Assembly (NCBI GenBank): GCA_024229515.1
Contig: JAAESI010000195.1
Coordinates: forward strand, 1-34,166
Length of the DNA stretch: 34,166 nucleotides
Direction of reading: 5' to 3'
Origin: Pseudomonadota bacterium
Lineage (GTDB): Bacteria > Myxococcota_A > UBA796 > UBA9615
Below are positions 8,901 through 16,721 of this stretch, piece after piece (position 1 is the first letter of the stretch; the number at the start of each line of letters is the position of its first letter). Both the position numbers and the translations under genes were made by a program. Under the pieces are notes generated by a model. The model had not been told where the DNA came from. It saw nothing but the letters and a program-made list of their open reading frames with translations, and did not search any database.

Positions 8901-10208
8901 ATCGACATCGGCGTCTTCTTCGCCGTCAGTGATGCGCTGGATACCAACTCGCTGAGCATCTACGGCGGCGCGGGCGAGCAGCTTCGACTGCAGGTCTTCT
9001 ACGAGAACAACCGGTTCTGGACCCCCTGGCGGGCGTTCCTGTTCGCGGGCGTGCTCAAGTTCGACTACGGCATCAACATCGATGACGACGGCAGCACCGC
9101 CACCACGGACGACCAGTTCCTCGCGGACGCCAAGCAGGGCTACGCCTACATCGGCGGTGGCGCGGGCCTCAACTTCCCGTTCCACTCGCTGCTGGCCCTG
9201 GACATCGCGAGCTTCGGCTACAGCCGCGCGATCAAGACGGTGGCTGACGGCAAGAAGTACCGCCCCCTGGACTTCCGCCTCCTGAACACCGCGACCCTGT
9301 CGGTGGTCAGCCCCACGCTGGCCCGTTCGGCCGGCCGGGGTGGCGCCAACCCCCGCGGCGGGCGTGCCTTCAGCTTCTCGTGGTCTCCGAACTACGTGGT
9401 TCCCCTGAACCGGGCGACGGGCGGCATCTCCGCCGACGACGGCCAGATCTTCGAGGACTACTTCTTCAACGAGTTCCACATTCGGTACAGCGAGGCGCTG
9501 GCGCTTCCCTGGAAGAAGCCCAACGGCGAGAACGCCAACCACACCCTGCAGATCACCGCCGACGTCGGGATCATCGATCGGAACGTGCCGTTCATCGATG
9601 AGATTCGCGGCGGCGCGGGCGGCGGCGTGAACCGCTCCAACGTGCTCCAGTCGGCGACGACGTTCGCCGGCTACGAGCCCTTCAGCCTCGCCGGTGAGAC
9701 CGCCGCGCTGCTGAACCTGCAGTACCGCTTCCCGCTGGCGCGGAACATCGACGTCAAGGTCGGGCCGCTCTACATCGAAGCCATCTACATGCAGTTCTTC
9801 GGCACCGTGGGCAACTTCTGGTCCTACGGCATCAAGGACGGCGCGCAGACCGCCGACCTCTTCGGCGAGCGGGTGCTGTCGGACAAGGACGACCGCGAAG
9901 GCGGTGGCCTGGACAAGGCCGGCAGCGGCGTTTTCCGGGAGGCTCCGTTCACGCTCGCGAGCGAGAACGGCAACCCGATTCTGGCCGATGCGGGCCTGGA
10001 GATGCGGTTCGTCATGAACACGTTCAACCGCGCTCAGTGGTTCAGCTCCATCCGCATCGCGTACGGCTTCATGGATGTGAGCGGACGCGGCGACGTCGAC
10101 GGCGACGACGTGTTCACGAACGCGAGCGACCCGACGCTCGACAACCGTTCCGACGAAAGCGAGCCGGCCGGCTTCCGCTTCATGATCGGCATCGGACAGG
10201 GCTGGTAG
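5934..10208 (+). CDS. Giant metallopeptidase / TolB-like propeller / OmpA / beta-barrel protein (about 1,424 aa)
   Basis: I chose the GTG at 5934 because AGAGGTG (5921-5927) sits six bases upstream and it opens onto a signal peptide (LHRILLAACAFSLAFVAAPTDAEA). Domains in order: a gluzincin-like metallopeptidase with HEFAH at residues 144-148 and EGGAEY starting at Glu196, the likely third zinc ligand; TolB/PD40 propeller repeats near 440, 572, 617 and 663 (FSPDGKSIVF, WSPDGNLIAY, WSPDGTEIVV, GHDGNIYFTSDR); a TSP3-like calcium linker (DSDLDGLLDHEDQCP, from 697); an OmpA-like peptidoglycan-binding domain (745-849, with GHTDSQGDEEYN at 782); a return to propeller-like sequence (883-912); then about 450 residues of barrel-like strands ending in GIGQGW. 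A Lys-rich insert lies near 525-545. I infer an outer-membrane-anchored protease or assembly factor with a peptidoglycan tether. Confidence 0.92.
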   Translation: MTRLHRILLAACAFSLAFVAAPTDAEAKLAFFRNYPDLKWNVIKTEHFNVFYPESKNPNGEHQLNGEFTARKTAYVAEEMYPLVCGQFNYYLDETVNIVMLDQTDSLTGYTVPSFDWIVVSGRHSDGLWRMRGHHDWIRNVMYHEFAHVVSLKADQVFSEEAFGALVSVRWNDGRINTSAAAGGFIMKGDPWFWVEGGAEYYTDVAGINTWTSNREMRMRMDTLEDMLLNFDDMGDYFGSNTGFDGNRHYLSGYSFALYLEERFGEGVYQSFAINREKSGWTPNWLAVIEETLNISADDLHEDWLAWLDAKYTAVRDEVMQDPAIGESLVYSPAYFDSLSPSNQEKDAVIRAFKGNDKYKWRRDREASGFSNLHAQFTADGSRWGKSNGRNVVVTLAPEDSYPVFNEETRWTEGFEDPLRSEARGLDTKQITIAQAGQGFDFSPDGKSIVFTCHEDMATSKAEAKGQLPTPNSMDWDGYRWHQLCIANLEEWEASAREEMLEHFGYDPEERDRIALEMKRRGITPPKDEDKDKKGKKWKKRDWSKWLSGGDGFAHRRVSVVGGDVPERRVSYPAWSPDGNLIAYTKYADARQELWVWDLAANTGRALTNFEDGTRFEGIDWSPDGTEIVVGSFRWNQQDIYIYDVASGAGRPLTMDRFEDREPHWGHDGNIYFTSDRVGGIFNVFKLNPRLEPGVLDSDLDGLLDHEDQCPTEPETRNLFKDGDGCPDAVPVRITADKIDISEKVFFELDKAIIKEDSYELLNAVARVIVANPQILKIEIAGHTDSQGDEEYNQELSERRAAAVVEYIAGQGVEAERLSSAGYGQSTPLVEGDTEEAFSTNRRVEFNILQQSKKTEIVEQETETESVEFACGQGPEAERLENAYLVQITNVVSGTFTPSLTPGGHLTYSNYTPWGWKDWGINCADFHNKVVDDTTLVIAEEDYKLDVPQEVYPDYSAVTQAVPAHGAFWRNPLVIPIINLGNISLTHVGIDIGVFFAVSDALDTNSLSIYGGAGEQLRLQVFYENNRFWTPWRAFLFAGVLKFDYGINIDDDGSTATTDDQFLADAKQGYAYIGGGAGLNFPFHSLLALDIASFGYSRAIKTVADGKKYRPLDFRLLNTATLSVVSPTLARSAGRGGANPRGGRAFSFSWSPNYVVPLNRATGGISADDGQIFEDYFFNEFHIRYSEALALPWKKPNGENANHTLQITADVGIIDRNVPFIDEIRGGAGGGVNRSNVLQSATTFAGYEPFSLAGETAALLNLQYRFPLARNIDVKVGPLYIEAIYMQFFGTVGNFWSYGIKDGAQTADLFGERVLSDKDDREGGGLDKAGSGVFREAPFTLASENGNPILADAGLEMRFVMNTFNRAQWFSSIRIAYGFMDVSGRGDVDGDDVFTNASDPTLDNRSDESEPAGFRFMIGIGQGW

Positions 10209-10219
10209 GGGACATCACG

Positions 10220-11773
10220 ATGACCAACCGACGGATTCTTCTCCTCGCAGCCCTCGGGCTGCTCCTGCTCCCGGGTTGCGCACGCGACACCGGCGAGGCT
10301 GGCATCAAGCCGATCGGCGTGGGCTTCGACCCCGGCGAGCTCTTCCCCGGCCCCGAGAAGCGCGGCGGCGTGATCGACCTGGTTCAGGTCAACACCCGCG
10401 GCACGAACCTCGACTTCGGCGTCACCGGCTTCTTCAACAGCGCCGGCGCCTTCACCTCGCCCGGCTCGGACCCGTTCGACGCCGTGCTGCACTGGGGCTG
10501 GTTCTTCTCCCCGGCGCTCCTGGCGGCGGATGAGTACAGCGCCATCAGCCCCAAGGGGCCGGACCTGCCGGGCTCCTGCTTCGTGCAGGCGAACAGCTCG
10601 GGCCCGCTGGGCACCTTCAAGACGGTGGACGTGGGCGACGAGATCGTCTTTACCAACGCCGCTGAGGAGGAGGCCGACCGCACCCGCTTCCGCGTGACGC
10701 GCACGCCGCAGGACTACCCCCTGAACACCTCCTCAGTGTTCATCTATTACATCGGCACCCAGCACGTGGTGTCGGACGACCCGGTCCTGTCGCCCAACTG
10801 GGCCTACGGCCAGGACATCCAGATGCAGTTCGCGGGCGCCCTGCCGCCGGAGAACGCGCCGGTCGCCTCCATCCCGCTCCCCTCGGACGCCGCGGACGAA
10901 GAGGTCGGCAAGGCGGCGGGCCACCCGACGGTCTTCTCGCCCCACGAGCTCGGCGGCATCAGCGTCAGCAACCGCGTCGACGACGACGGCCAGGTGGAGC
11001 TTCGCTACGCGCCGACGGACGGCGGCCTGCCGAACTTCCTGGGCAACGACGGCGTGCTGCATGTGAGCTGGGACATCGACGCGGAGCTGGACTACTCCGA
11101 CTCCCACGTCACCGTCAGCATCCTGCTGCTGCGCGCCGACGACGAGGGCGGCCTCGTCGACGACCCCTTCGGGGGCCAGGACTTCTGCCTCCCCGCCGAG
11201 GCGCTCGAGGTCGAGACTACGCGCGATGAGGCCTGGTTCGCCGAGTACAACTACCGCAAGGAGTTCTGGTGCGACACGGGCTACGAGCCCGACGCCGAGA
11301 TCGGCAACGACGAGTTCGGCCTGGACAACCTCGGCGAGGACACCTGCCACAACGGCGAGGACGACAACGCCGACGGCACCTGCGACGAAGGCGGCTGCTA
11401 CGACGAGGATGGGGTCTGGCTGCTGCCGGACGCCAACTGCGCCCGCCACGAGCTCCAGACCAAGGTCTGCGGCGGCGACGGCATGTGCCGCCCCGTCGGC
11501 GGCGACCGCACCGGCGACGGCCACATGGCCGAGCTGCTCTGCACCGCCGAGGACAACGGGGACTTCGTCGTTCCCGCCGACCAGGTCGCCGAGCTCATGG
11601 GCGCGGTCGACACCAACGAGATCGTGGGCGCCGTGCTCAAGGTGGCGCGCACCTCGGAGGTGCTCATCGAGGTGCCCACGGTGCGCGACCAGATCGGCAA
11701 CACCGACAACATCAACCCCGTCCGGCTTCGGGCCTCGCAGGTCTATCACGGCCGCTTCGACTGGGGAGAGTAA
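10220..11773 (+). CDS. Large lipoprotein with MopE-like Cys/Asp insert (517 aa)
   Basis: The ATG at 10220 follows AGGGG (10207-10211), which overlaps the previous stop codon, so it is probably co-translated with the giant protease gene. The signal TNRRILLLAALGLLLLPGC gives a lipobox LPGC with Cys20. The body is beta-rich and matches no family I recognise (GVIDLVQVNTRGTNLDFGV, then GDEIVFTNAAEEE, then GVLHVSWDIDAELDYSDS). Near residues 378-400 it carries one Cys/Asp motif, CHNGEDDNADGTCDEGGC, of the putative metal-binding MopE type. That is the same motif found nine times in the next gene. Other cysteines around it suggest disulfides. Export and lipidation are well supported. A role as a surface partner of the neighbouring barrel proteins is inference from the operon. 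Confidence 0.86.
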   Translation: MTNRRILLLAALGLLLLPGCARDTGEAGIKPIGVGFDPGELFPGPEKRGGVIDLVQVNTRGTNLDFGVTGFFNSAGAFTSPGSDPFDAVLHWGWFFSPALLAADEYSAISPKGPDLPGSCFVQANSSGPLGTFKTVDVGDEIVFTNAAEEEADRTRFRVTRTPQDYPLNTSSVFIYYIGTQHVVSDDPVLSPNWAYGQDIQMQFAGALPPENAPVASIPLPSDAADEEVGKAAGHPTVFSPHELGGISVSNRVDDDGQVELRYAPTDGGLPNFLGNDGVLHVSWDIDAELDYSDSHVTVSILLLRADDEGGLVDDPFGGQDFCLPAEALEVETTRDEAWFAEYNYRKEFWCDTGYEPDAEIGNDEFGLDNLGEDTCHNGEDDNADGTCDEGGCYDEDGVWLLPDANCARHELQTKVCGGDGMCRPVGGDRTGDGHMAELLCTAEDNGDFVVPADQVAELMGAVDTNEIVGAVLKVARTSEVLIEVPTVRDQIGNTDNINPVRLRASQVYHGRFDWGE

Positions 11774-11775
11774 GC

Positions 11776-14700
11776 ATGCTCCGTACCCTGACTCTGACCT
11801 TCTGCGCCGTCGTGGTGGCGCTCTCCGGCTGCCGGGGCGAGCCCTACTTCGAGGGCGAAGGCCCCGACGTGGACGCGGTCGTGCCCGCCTGGATCAACGG
11901 CAACATCGGCGGGGAGCACATCCTCGACCTGGTGCCCGACCTCCAGAACATGAGCGACGAGGAGCAGGAGATCGCCGGGCCGTACATCGTGCGGATCCAG
12001 GGCAGCTTCACCGAAGAGGACTGCGGCGACGCCTCGGTCCAGTTCGGCTCCCGTGCGGTCCAGGTCATCGGCAACACCGACGGCGCGAGCATCGACGTCA
12101 TCGTGCCCCCCGGCCCCGTGCGCGGCGGCAAGGTGGACGTGGTGGTGACCTGCTCCAGCGGCGCAACGGTGCTGTCCGAGGGCTTCGACTACGTGCTCGG
12201 CGACGTCACCGACGCGGTCGGCTACGAGGGCGGCGTGCTCGTCGATGAGGACGGCGACGCCATCCAGCGGCTCGAGCCCCTGCACGAGAACGAGTACGCC
12301 TCGTTCGCCCTGATCTACGGCGCGGCGCCGTTCATCAACCAGCCCGACCCGGTCGGCTACGGCTTCTTCTTCAACCAGCCGGCGCCCCGCGCGGCCAACT
12401 TCTACGGCGGCAGCGCCGGCCTCGTGTACGGCGCCAACAGCGCCGCCGCGGATCCCCTGTCGGTGCCCCACCAGCGTCCGCAGATCGCCTTCGAGGTCCC
12501 CGAGCAGGGCGACCGCATCCGCGCGGGCAACGACCTGTGGTTCTACCGGGAGCGCAACACCTCGGACGAGAACGAGCCGCTGACGGACTACGCCCGCAAG
12601 CAGCCCACCCGCATCGACCTCCCCGACCCCTGCCAGCCCCTGACCGACGGCAATGCCCTCGAGGTGGGCCAGCCGGGCGTGTTCAACCGGCACGCGGTCT
12701 GGATGGGTGTGCCGTTCGACGACGAGGAAGGGATCGCCCGCGTGCGCTTCCTCCGCCTCGGCATCGACACCGGCCGCTACTGCGAGCCGTACCTGGGCTG
12801 CGCCCCGACCCCGTCCGAGTGCGGTGGGGACAACGACGACGATCTCAACGATACGCGCCTGCCGCTGGAGTTCTCGTTCCAGTGGTTCGAGCCGGAGACT
12901 CCGTCCCTCGATTCGATGCGCGACGAGTACCCCCACGCGGTGCCCGAGCTGCTTGCCTACGCCGAGTGCGTGGACGCGCTCCCCGAGGGCGGCGACGAGG
13001 CGTCCTGCGCCGACGGGCTCGGCATCCAGCTGGACAGCGGCGTCTACGACGACGTCTTCCTGTGCCGCGCCTTCGACGAGTTCGACAGCTTCCCGTGGTA
13101 CCGCGGCGACGACGTGGAGAGTACGTTCGACGACGGCATGTGCCTCATCATGGAGACCCTCGGCTCGGTCAACATCGAAGAGGGCGCGACTCACGTCGAC
13201 ATCAGCGACGTCGCCCGCGGGCGGTGGCGCCTGAGCGAGGCGAACAACTTCTACGACGGCTTCGGTGCCCGCTACGGCGGCGTCGGCGAGAACGTCATGG
13301 TCCGCAACGAGCCCGTCTGGGTCGCGTACGAGCAGGGCTTCTACCGGGGCGACCTCGTCCCGCCCAAGAACGTCCAGCTGGACGACAACGACGAGACCGT
13401 GACCGACGAGTTCGGCCAGGTCCTCCTGACGGTGCCCACGCACACGCCGTTCCCGATGGGCCTCGCCTGCCAGAACGTCGACGGGGACGTCGAGCCGCGC
13501 CTGGTCTGCAACGAGGGCGAGGTCGCCGTGGGCGACTTCGAGGACACCCCCTACATCGAGATTCCGCCCCTGGAGTTCGGCACGTTCATCGACGCCGTGA
13601 CCCAGGGCCAGACCCTGCCCAACAACATCAACGACGACGGCCTCGAGTACATGGGCCAGACCTCGGTCCTGGACCCGGTCCTGCTCCCGCTCCCCGGCGA
13701 GGAGTCGGTGCTGGACTGGCGCATCGCGCTCCCCGGCAGCGCCGCGGGCGGCGACCCGATGGACGTCGGCGGTTGGGACGACACGTACTACGTGGTCACC
13801 CTCGAGGTGCTCGACCTGGACCGCCCCGGAGGCCTGGACAACGACAACGCGTGGCGCGCTTCCGCCTTCGCCTTCGCCGGCGACGACGAGATCACGTTCC
13901 CCGCCGCGACGCTCGCGACGATGCCGGAGATCGCCGACATCTTCCGCCCCGACAGCGAGTTCCAGCGCGGCTCGCAGTACCTGGGCCGCATCCGCATGCA
14001 GGTCCACCGCAACGCCACGTGGACGCTGAACTCGGACATGGGTGACTTCCGCGACGCCAACGGCAAGGGCCTGTTCGACATCAACGCTGAGTGGGTCTGG
14101 TACTTCCAGAACCAGCACAGCTGCTACGACGGCATCGACAACGACGGCGACGAGCTGTGCGATGCCCCCGACGAGAACGGCCTCGGCCAGTGCACCGACG
14201 AGGACGGCACCCGCCTGGATCCCGACCCCGCCTGCAGCGACGACGACGGCCTCTACGAGACCGCCGACTGCCAGGACGACGAGGACAACGACGAGGACGG
14301 CCTCGTCGACGCCGATGACCCGGACTGCGTGAACGCCGACGGGGACTACGTGCCCAACGACATCACCGAGGGCGCCTCCTGCAACGACGACGAGGACAAC
14401 GACGGCGACGGCTGGATTGACCTGGACGACCCGGGTTGCGGCGACGACCCCGACGCCACCTCCGAGGGCGGCCCCGACTACCTCGGTGACTGCAGCGATG
14501 GCGTCGACGAGGACGGCGACGGCTTCATCGACGGCTACGACCCCGGCTGCGAAGACCCCACCGACGACGAGTCTGGGGACACCTGCAGCGACGGCCTCGA
14601 CAACAACGAGGACGGCTGGATCGACACCGACGACCTGACCTGCGCGCCGGGCTCCACGTTCGGCGGCGAGGTCTCCTACGACCCCAACGACACCGACGAC

Positions 14701-15147
14701 TACCCCTGCAGTGACTTCACGCGGCAGATCATCGACGGCGAGTTCGTGGACGTGCAGACGGACAACGACGGTGACGGCTTCGCCAACTCCGCCGACCCCG
14801 AGTGCAAGTACGGCTGGGACACCACGGGCGAGCTGCTCGAGCCCAACCAGTGCACCGACCGCATCGACAACGACGGCGACGGCTGGACCGACGGCGACGA
14901 CGCGCAGTGCTCGACGGACTTCAACGACGAGGCCAACGGCCTCCCCGGTGGAAACTGCGAGAACGGCGAAGACGACGACGGTGACGGCTGGATCGACGCC
15001 CTCGACCCCGACTGCAACAACGGCGGCGACGACGAGATCTTCCCGACCTCCCCGCTGCAGTGCAACGACGGCGTGGACAACGACGAAGACGGCGACATCG
15101 ACAGCGCCGACAGCAACTGCCCCTCCGGCAAGGACCACTCGGAGTAG
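11776..15147 (+). CDS. Large lipoprotein with IPT/TIG-like domain and nine MopE-like repeats (1,123 aa)
   Basis: The start lies two bases after the previous stop, with GGGGAGAG just upstream. The signal ends in the lipobox LSGC (Cys19). About residues 60-140 (GPYIVRIQGSFTEEDC, then VIVPPGPVRGGKVDVVV, then SEGFDY) look like an IPT/TIG immunoglobulin-like domain. A long central region up to residue 780 is of unknown family, with scattered cysteines and Asp/Glu-rich loops. From residue 783 to 1115 there are nine copies, one degenerate, of a C-x-D-x-x-D-N-D-G-D-G-x-x-D-x-x-D-x-x-C unit. Such motifs are called putative metal-binding in the MopE family, where a related protein binds copper; calcium is equally plausible from the DxDxDG spacing. 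The protein ends soon after the last repeat, with no sorting signal visible. Confidence 0.88.
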   Translation: MLRTLTLTFCAVVVALSGCRGEPYFEGEGPDVDAVVPAWINGNIGGEHILDLVPDLQNMSDEEQEIAGPYIVRIQGSFTEEDCGDASVQFGSRAVQVIGNTDGASIDVIVPPGPVRGGKVDVVVTCSSGATVLSEGFDYVLGDVTDAVGYEGGVLVDEDGDAIQRLEPLHENEYASFALIYGAAPFINQPDPVGYGFFFNQPAPRAANFYGGSAGLVYGANSAAADPLSVPHQRPQIAFEVPEQGDRIRAGNDLWFYRERNTSDENEPLTDYARKQPTRIDLPDPCQPLTDGNALEVGQPGVFNRHAVWMGVPFDDEEGIARVRFLRLGIDTGRYCEPYLGCAPTPSECGGDNDDDLNDTRLPLEFSFQWFEPETPSLDSMRDEYPHAVPELLAYAECVDALPEGGDEASCADGLGIQLDSGVYDDVFLCRAFDEFDSFPWYRGDDVESTFDDGMCLIMETLGSVNIEEGATHVDISDVARGRWRLSEANNFYDGFGARYGGVGENVMVRNEPVWVAYEQGFYRGDLVPPKNVQLDDNDETVTDEFGQVLLTVPTHTPFPMGLACQNVDGDVEPRLVCNEGEVAVGDFEDTPYIEIPPLEFGTFIDAVTQGQTLPNNINDDGLEYMGQTSVLDPVLLPLPGEESVLDWRIALPGSAAGGDPMDVGGWDDTYYVVTLEVLDLDRPGGLDNDNAWRASAFAFAGDDEITFPAATLATMPEIADIFRPDSEFQRGSQYLGRIRMQVHRNATWTLNSDMGDFRDANGKGLFDINAEWVWYFQNQHSCYDGIDNDGDELCDAPDENGLGQCTDEDGTRLDPDPACSDDDGLYETADCQDDEDNDEDGLVDADDPDCVNADGDYVPNDITEGASCNDDEDNDGDGWIDLDDPGCGDDPDATSEGGPDYLGDCSDGVDEDGDGFIDGYDPGCEDPTDDESGDTCSDGLDNNEDGWIDTDDLTCAPGSTFGGEVSYDPNDTDDYPCSDFTRQIIDGEFVDVQTDNDGDGFANSADPECKYGWDTTGELLEPNQCTDRIDNDGDGWTDGDDAQCSTDFNDEANGLPGGNCENGEDDDGDGWIDALDPDCNNGGDDEIFPTSPLQCNDGVDNDEDGDIDSADSNCPSGKDHSE
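14122..15120 (+). repeat. Nine tandem Cys/Asp-rich protein repeats (MopE-like)
   Basis: Diverged coding repeats begin with CYDGIDNDGDE and end with CNDGVDNDEDGDIDSADSNC. The core is Cys, about eight residues, DGDGWID, two or three residues, D-P-x-Cys. Copy six is degenerate, lacking the normal spacing after its first Cys. Linkers between copies vary from about 15 to 45 residues, so these are domain repeats and not a DNA satellite. Confidence 0.85.
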
Positions 15148-15159
15148 CCGAGCCCGCCG

Positions 15160-16440
15160 GTGGCAGCCGTGGACACCAACCTCCTGCTCCGCGGAGTGGG
15201 AGCGCTCGTTACCTGCGACCCCGAGGTCGGCGAAGGCCCCTTGGGGCTGGTGCGGGACGCGGCCGTGCTGTGCCGCCACGGGCGCATCGAGTACGTCGGC
15301 CCCGAGCGCGACCTCCCCCGACTCGAAGGCGAAGAGCCGCTGACGATCGATCTGGACGGTCACCTCGTGACCCCCGGGCTGATCGACTGCCACACCCACC
15401 TAGTCTACGCTGGCGACCGGCTCGACGACTTCGAGGCGCGCCTCCAGGGCGACACCTACACGGCGCTGATGGCTCGCGGAGGCGGGATCCTGTCGACCGT
15501 GCGGGCGACGCGGGCGGCGTCGGACGAGCTGCTGCGGGATCTGGCCGAGGCGCGGGTCGAGCAGGCCGTCGCTCACGGCGTGACCACCCTGGAGGTCAAG
15601 TCCGGCTACGGCCTGGACGTGCGCCACGAGCTTCGCATCCTCGAGGTCGTGCGGGCCGCCAACCGGCGCGCCATCGCGGACCTGGTGCCGACGTTCTTGG
15701 GGGCTCACGCCCTCCCCGTGGAAGCCCGTCGCTCGGATGCGGCGCGGCAGCGCTACGTCGACGTGGTCATCGAGGAGATGCTCCCGGCGGTGGTCGAGCA
15801 GAACCTCGCCCGCTTCTGCGACGTGTTCATCGAGGAGGGCGCCTTCACCCTCGAGGAGGGGCGCCGCGTGCTGGAAGCGGCCAAAGACTTGGGGCTCGGC
15901 CTCAAGGTCCACGCCGAGCAGCTGACCTGCACCGGGTCGGCCGAGCTGGCCGCCGAGCTGGGGGCCGTCTCCGCCGAGCACCTGGAGCACACCAGCGACG
16001 AGGGCATCGCCAAGCTCGCCGAGGCGGGCACGGTCGCGGTGCTGCTGCCCGGCGCGGCCTTCTTCCTGCGGGACTGGATGGCCGACGGCCGCAAGTTCGC
16101 CGACGCCGGCGTGCGCGTCGCCGTGGCGACGGACCTCAACCCCGGCAGCTCGCCGACCAACAACCTGCCGCTGATGGCGCAGATGGGGGTGCTCGGCTGC
16201 CAGCTGACGCTGGACGAGGCGATCCTGGCGATCACGTCCCACGCCGCCGCCGCGCTGGACCTGCATGATCGAGGGGTCCTGAAGAAGGGCATGCTCGCCG
16301 ACCTCGCCTTCTGGCGGTGCCGTGATCCCCGTGAGCTGCTCTACCACTTCGGCATCGCGCCCTGTTCGGGCGTGGTGAAGGGTGGCCGCTACTTCAAGGT
16401 CGAGGCCCCCCGCCCCGGACGATTCCGCCCACTCCCCTAG
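15160..16440 (+). CDS. hutI: Imidazolonepropionase
   Basis: It hydrolyses 4-imidazolone-5-propanoate to N-formimino-L-glutamate (EC 3.5.2.7) in histidine degradation and is cytoplasmic. The amidohydrolase metal motif is DCHTHLVYAGDR (His-x-His), followed by ARGGGILSTVRATR, EVKSGYGLD, KVHAEQ, AEHLEHTSD and VATDLNPGSSPT, all characteristic of HutI. Its 426 residues fit the family. Start choice is uncertain: GTG at 15160 (used here) or GTG at 15169, neither with a nearby Shine-Dalgarno. It lies 12 bases after the MopE-repeat lipoprotein gene, so it may be read from the same transcript. No hutH, hutU or hutG is in the window, so the pathway must be completed elsewhere if it exists. Confidence 0.95.
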   Translation: MAAVDTNLLLRGVGALVTCDPEVGEGPLGLVRDAAVLCRHGRIEYVGPERDLPRLEGEEPLTIDLDGHLVTPGLIDCHTHLVYAGDRLDDFEARLQGDTYTALMARGGGILSTVRATRAASDELLRDLAEARVEQAVAHGVTTLEVKSGYGLDVRHELRILEVVRAANRRAIADLVPTFLGAHALPVEARRSDAARQRYVDVVIEEMLPAVVEQNLARFCDVFIEEGAFTLEEGRRVLEAAKDLGLGLKVHAEQLTCTGSAELAAELGAVSAEHLEHTSDEGIAKLAEAGTVAVLLPGAAFFLRDWMADGRKFADAGVRVAVATDLNPGSSPTNNLPLMAQMGVLGCQLTLDEAILAITSHAAAALDLHDRGVLKKGMLADLAFWRCRDPRELLYHFGIAPCSGVVKGGRYFKVEAPRPGRFRPLP

Positions 16441-16471
16441 GGGGGCGCCTTGCGCGGTCCCTCGCAACCCT

Positions 16472-16477
16472 TAGACT
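16472..16477 (+). promoter_or_regulatory. -10-like hexamer TAGACT, leaderless start of tatA
   Basis: TAGACT ends six bases before the ATG at 16484, with no Shine-Dalgarno between. This spacing would place the transcription start at or near the start codon. A possible -35 (TTGCGC at 16450-16455) lies 16 bases upstream. Confidence 0.5.
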
Positions 16478-16483
16478 ACGCCC

Positions 16484-16717
16484 ATGATCACGCCCCCCGC
16501 CCTCATCGGACCCCCCGGCCCCACGGAGCTGATCTTGATCCTCGTGATCATCATGATCTTCTTCGGCGTCGGGAAGCTCCCGGAGGTCGGCAAGGCCCTC
16601 GGCAGCAGCATCAAAGCCTTCAAGGAGGCTCAGAAGCCGGACGCCCTGGACGTCACCCCGGCCACCACCGACCTCGAAGTCACCGAGACCGAGGCGGAGA
16701 CCGTCACCACCAGCTGA
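16484..16717 (+). CDS. tatA: Sec-independent translocase subunit TatA/TatE
   Basis: This 77-residue protein has the TatA layout: [17 protein letters not shown], in which the polar T14-E15 precedes a single short membrane helix (about 15-27), then the Phe-Gly hinge (F27-G28) and the amphipathic helix [21 protein letters not shown] short acidic, Thr-rich tail follows. TatA oligomers form the passage for folded proteins carrying twin-arginine signals. It could also be scored as TatB, but the short tail and lack of a long helix favour TatA. tatB and tatC are not in the window, so this copy is unlinked. The gene is followed four bases later by the stop codon of a convergent gene. Confidence 0.9.
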   Translation: MITPPALIGPPGPTELILILVIIMIFFGVGKLPEVGKALGSSIKAFKEAQKPDALDVTPATTDLEVTETEAETVTTS

Positions 16718-16721
16718 TCCG

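Noticed and set aside
14122..15120. Repeat array considered as CRISPR or DNA satellite
   Set aside because: The repeats are diverged at DNA level, vary in spacing, stay in frame and encode a protein motif.
11746..15399. Very long minus-strand open frame (over 1,200 codons) opposite the MopE-repeat lipoprotein
   Set aside because: It is the antisense of Asp-rich GAC codons, giving Val/Ala/Gly-rich sequence with no domain. The plus strand has a signal peptide, a lipobox and repeats.
16434..16443. CCCCTAGGGG palindrome at the hutI stop as a terminator
   Set aside because: It has no loop and no T-run, so it is probably chance around the TAG stop.
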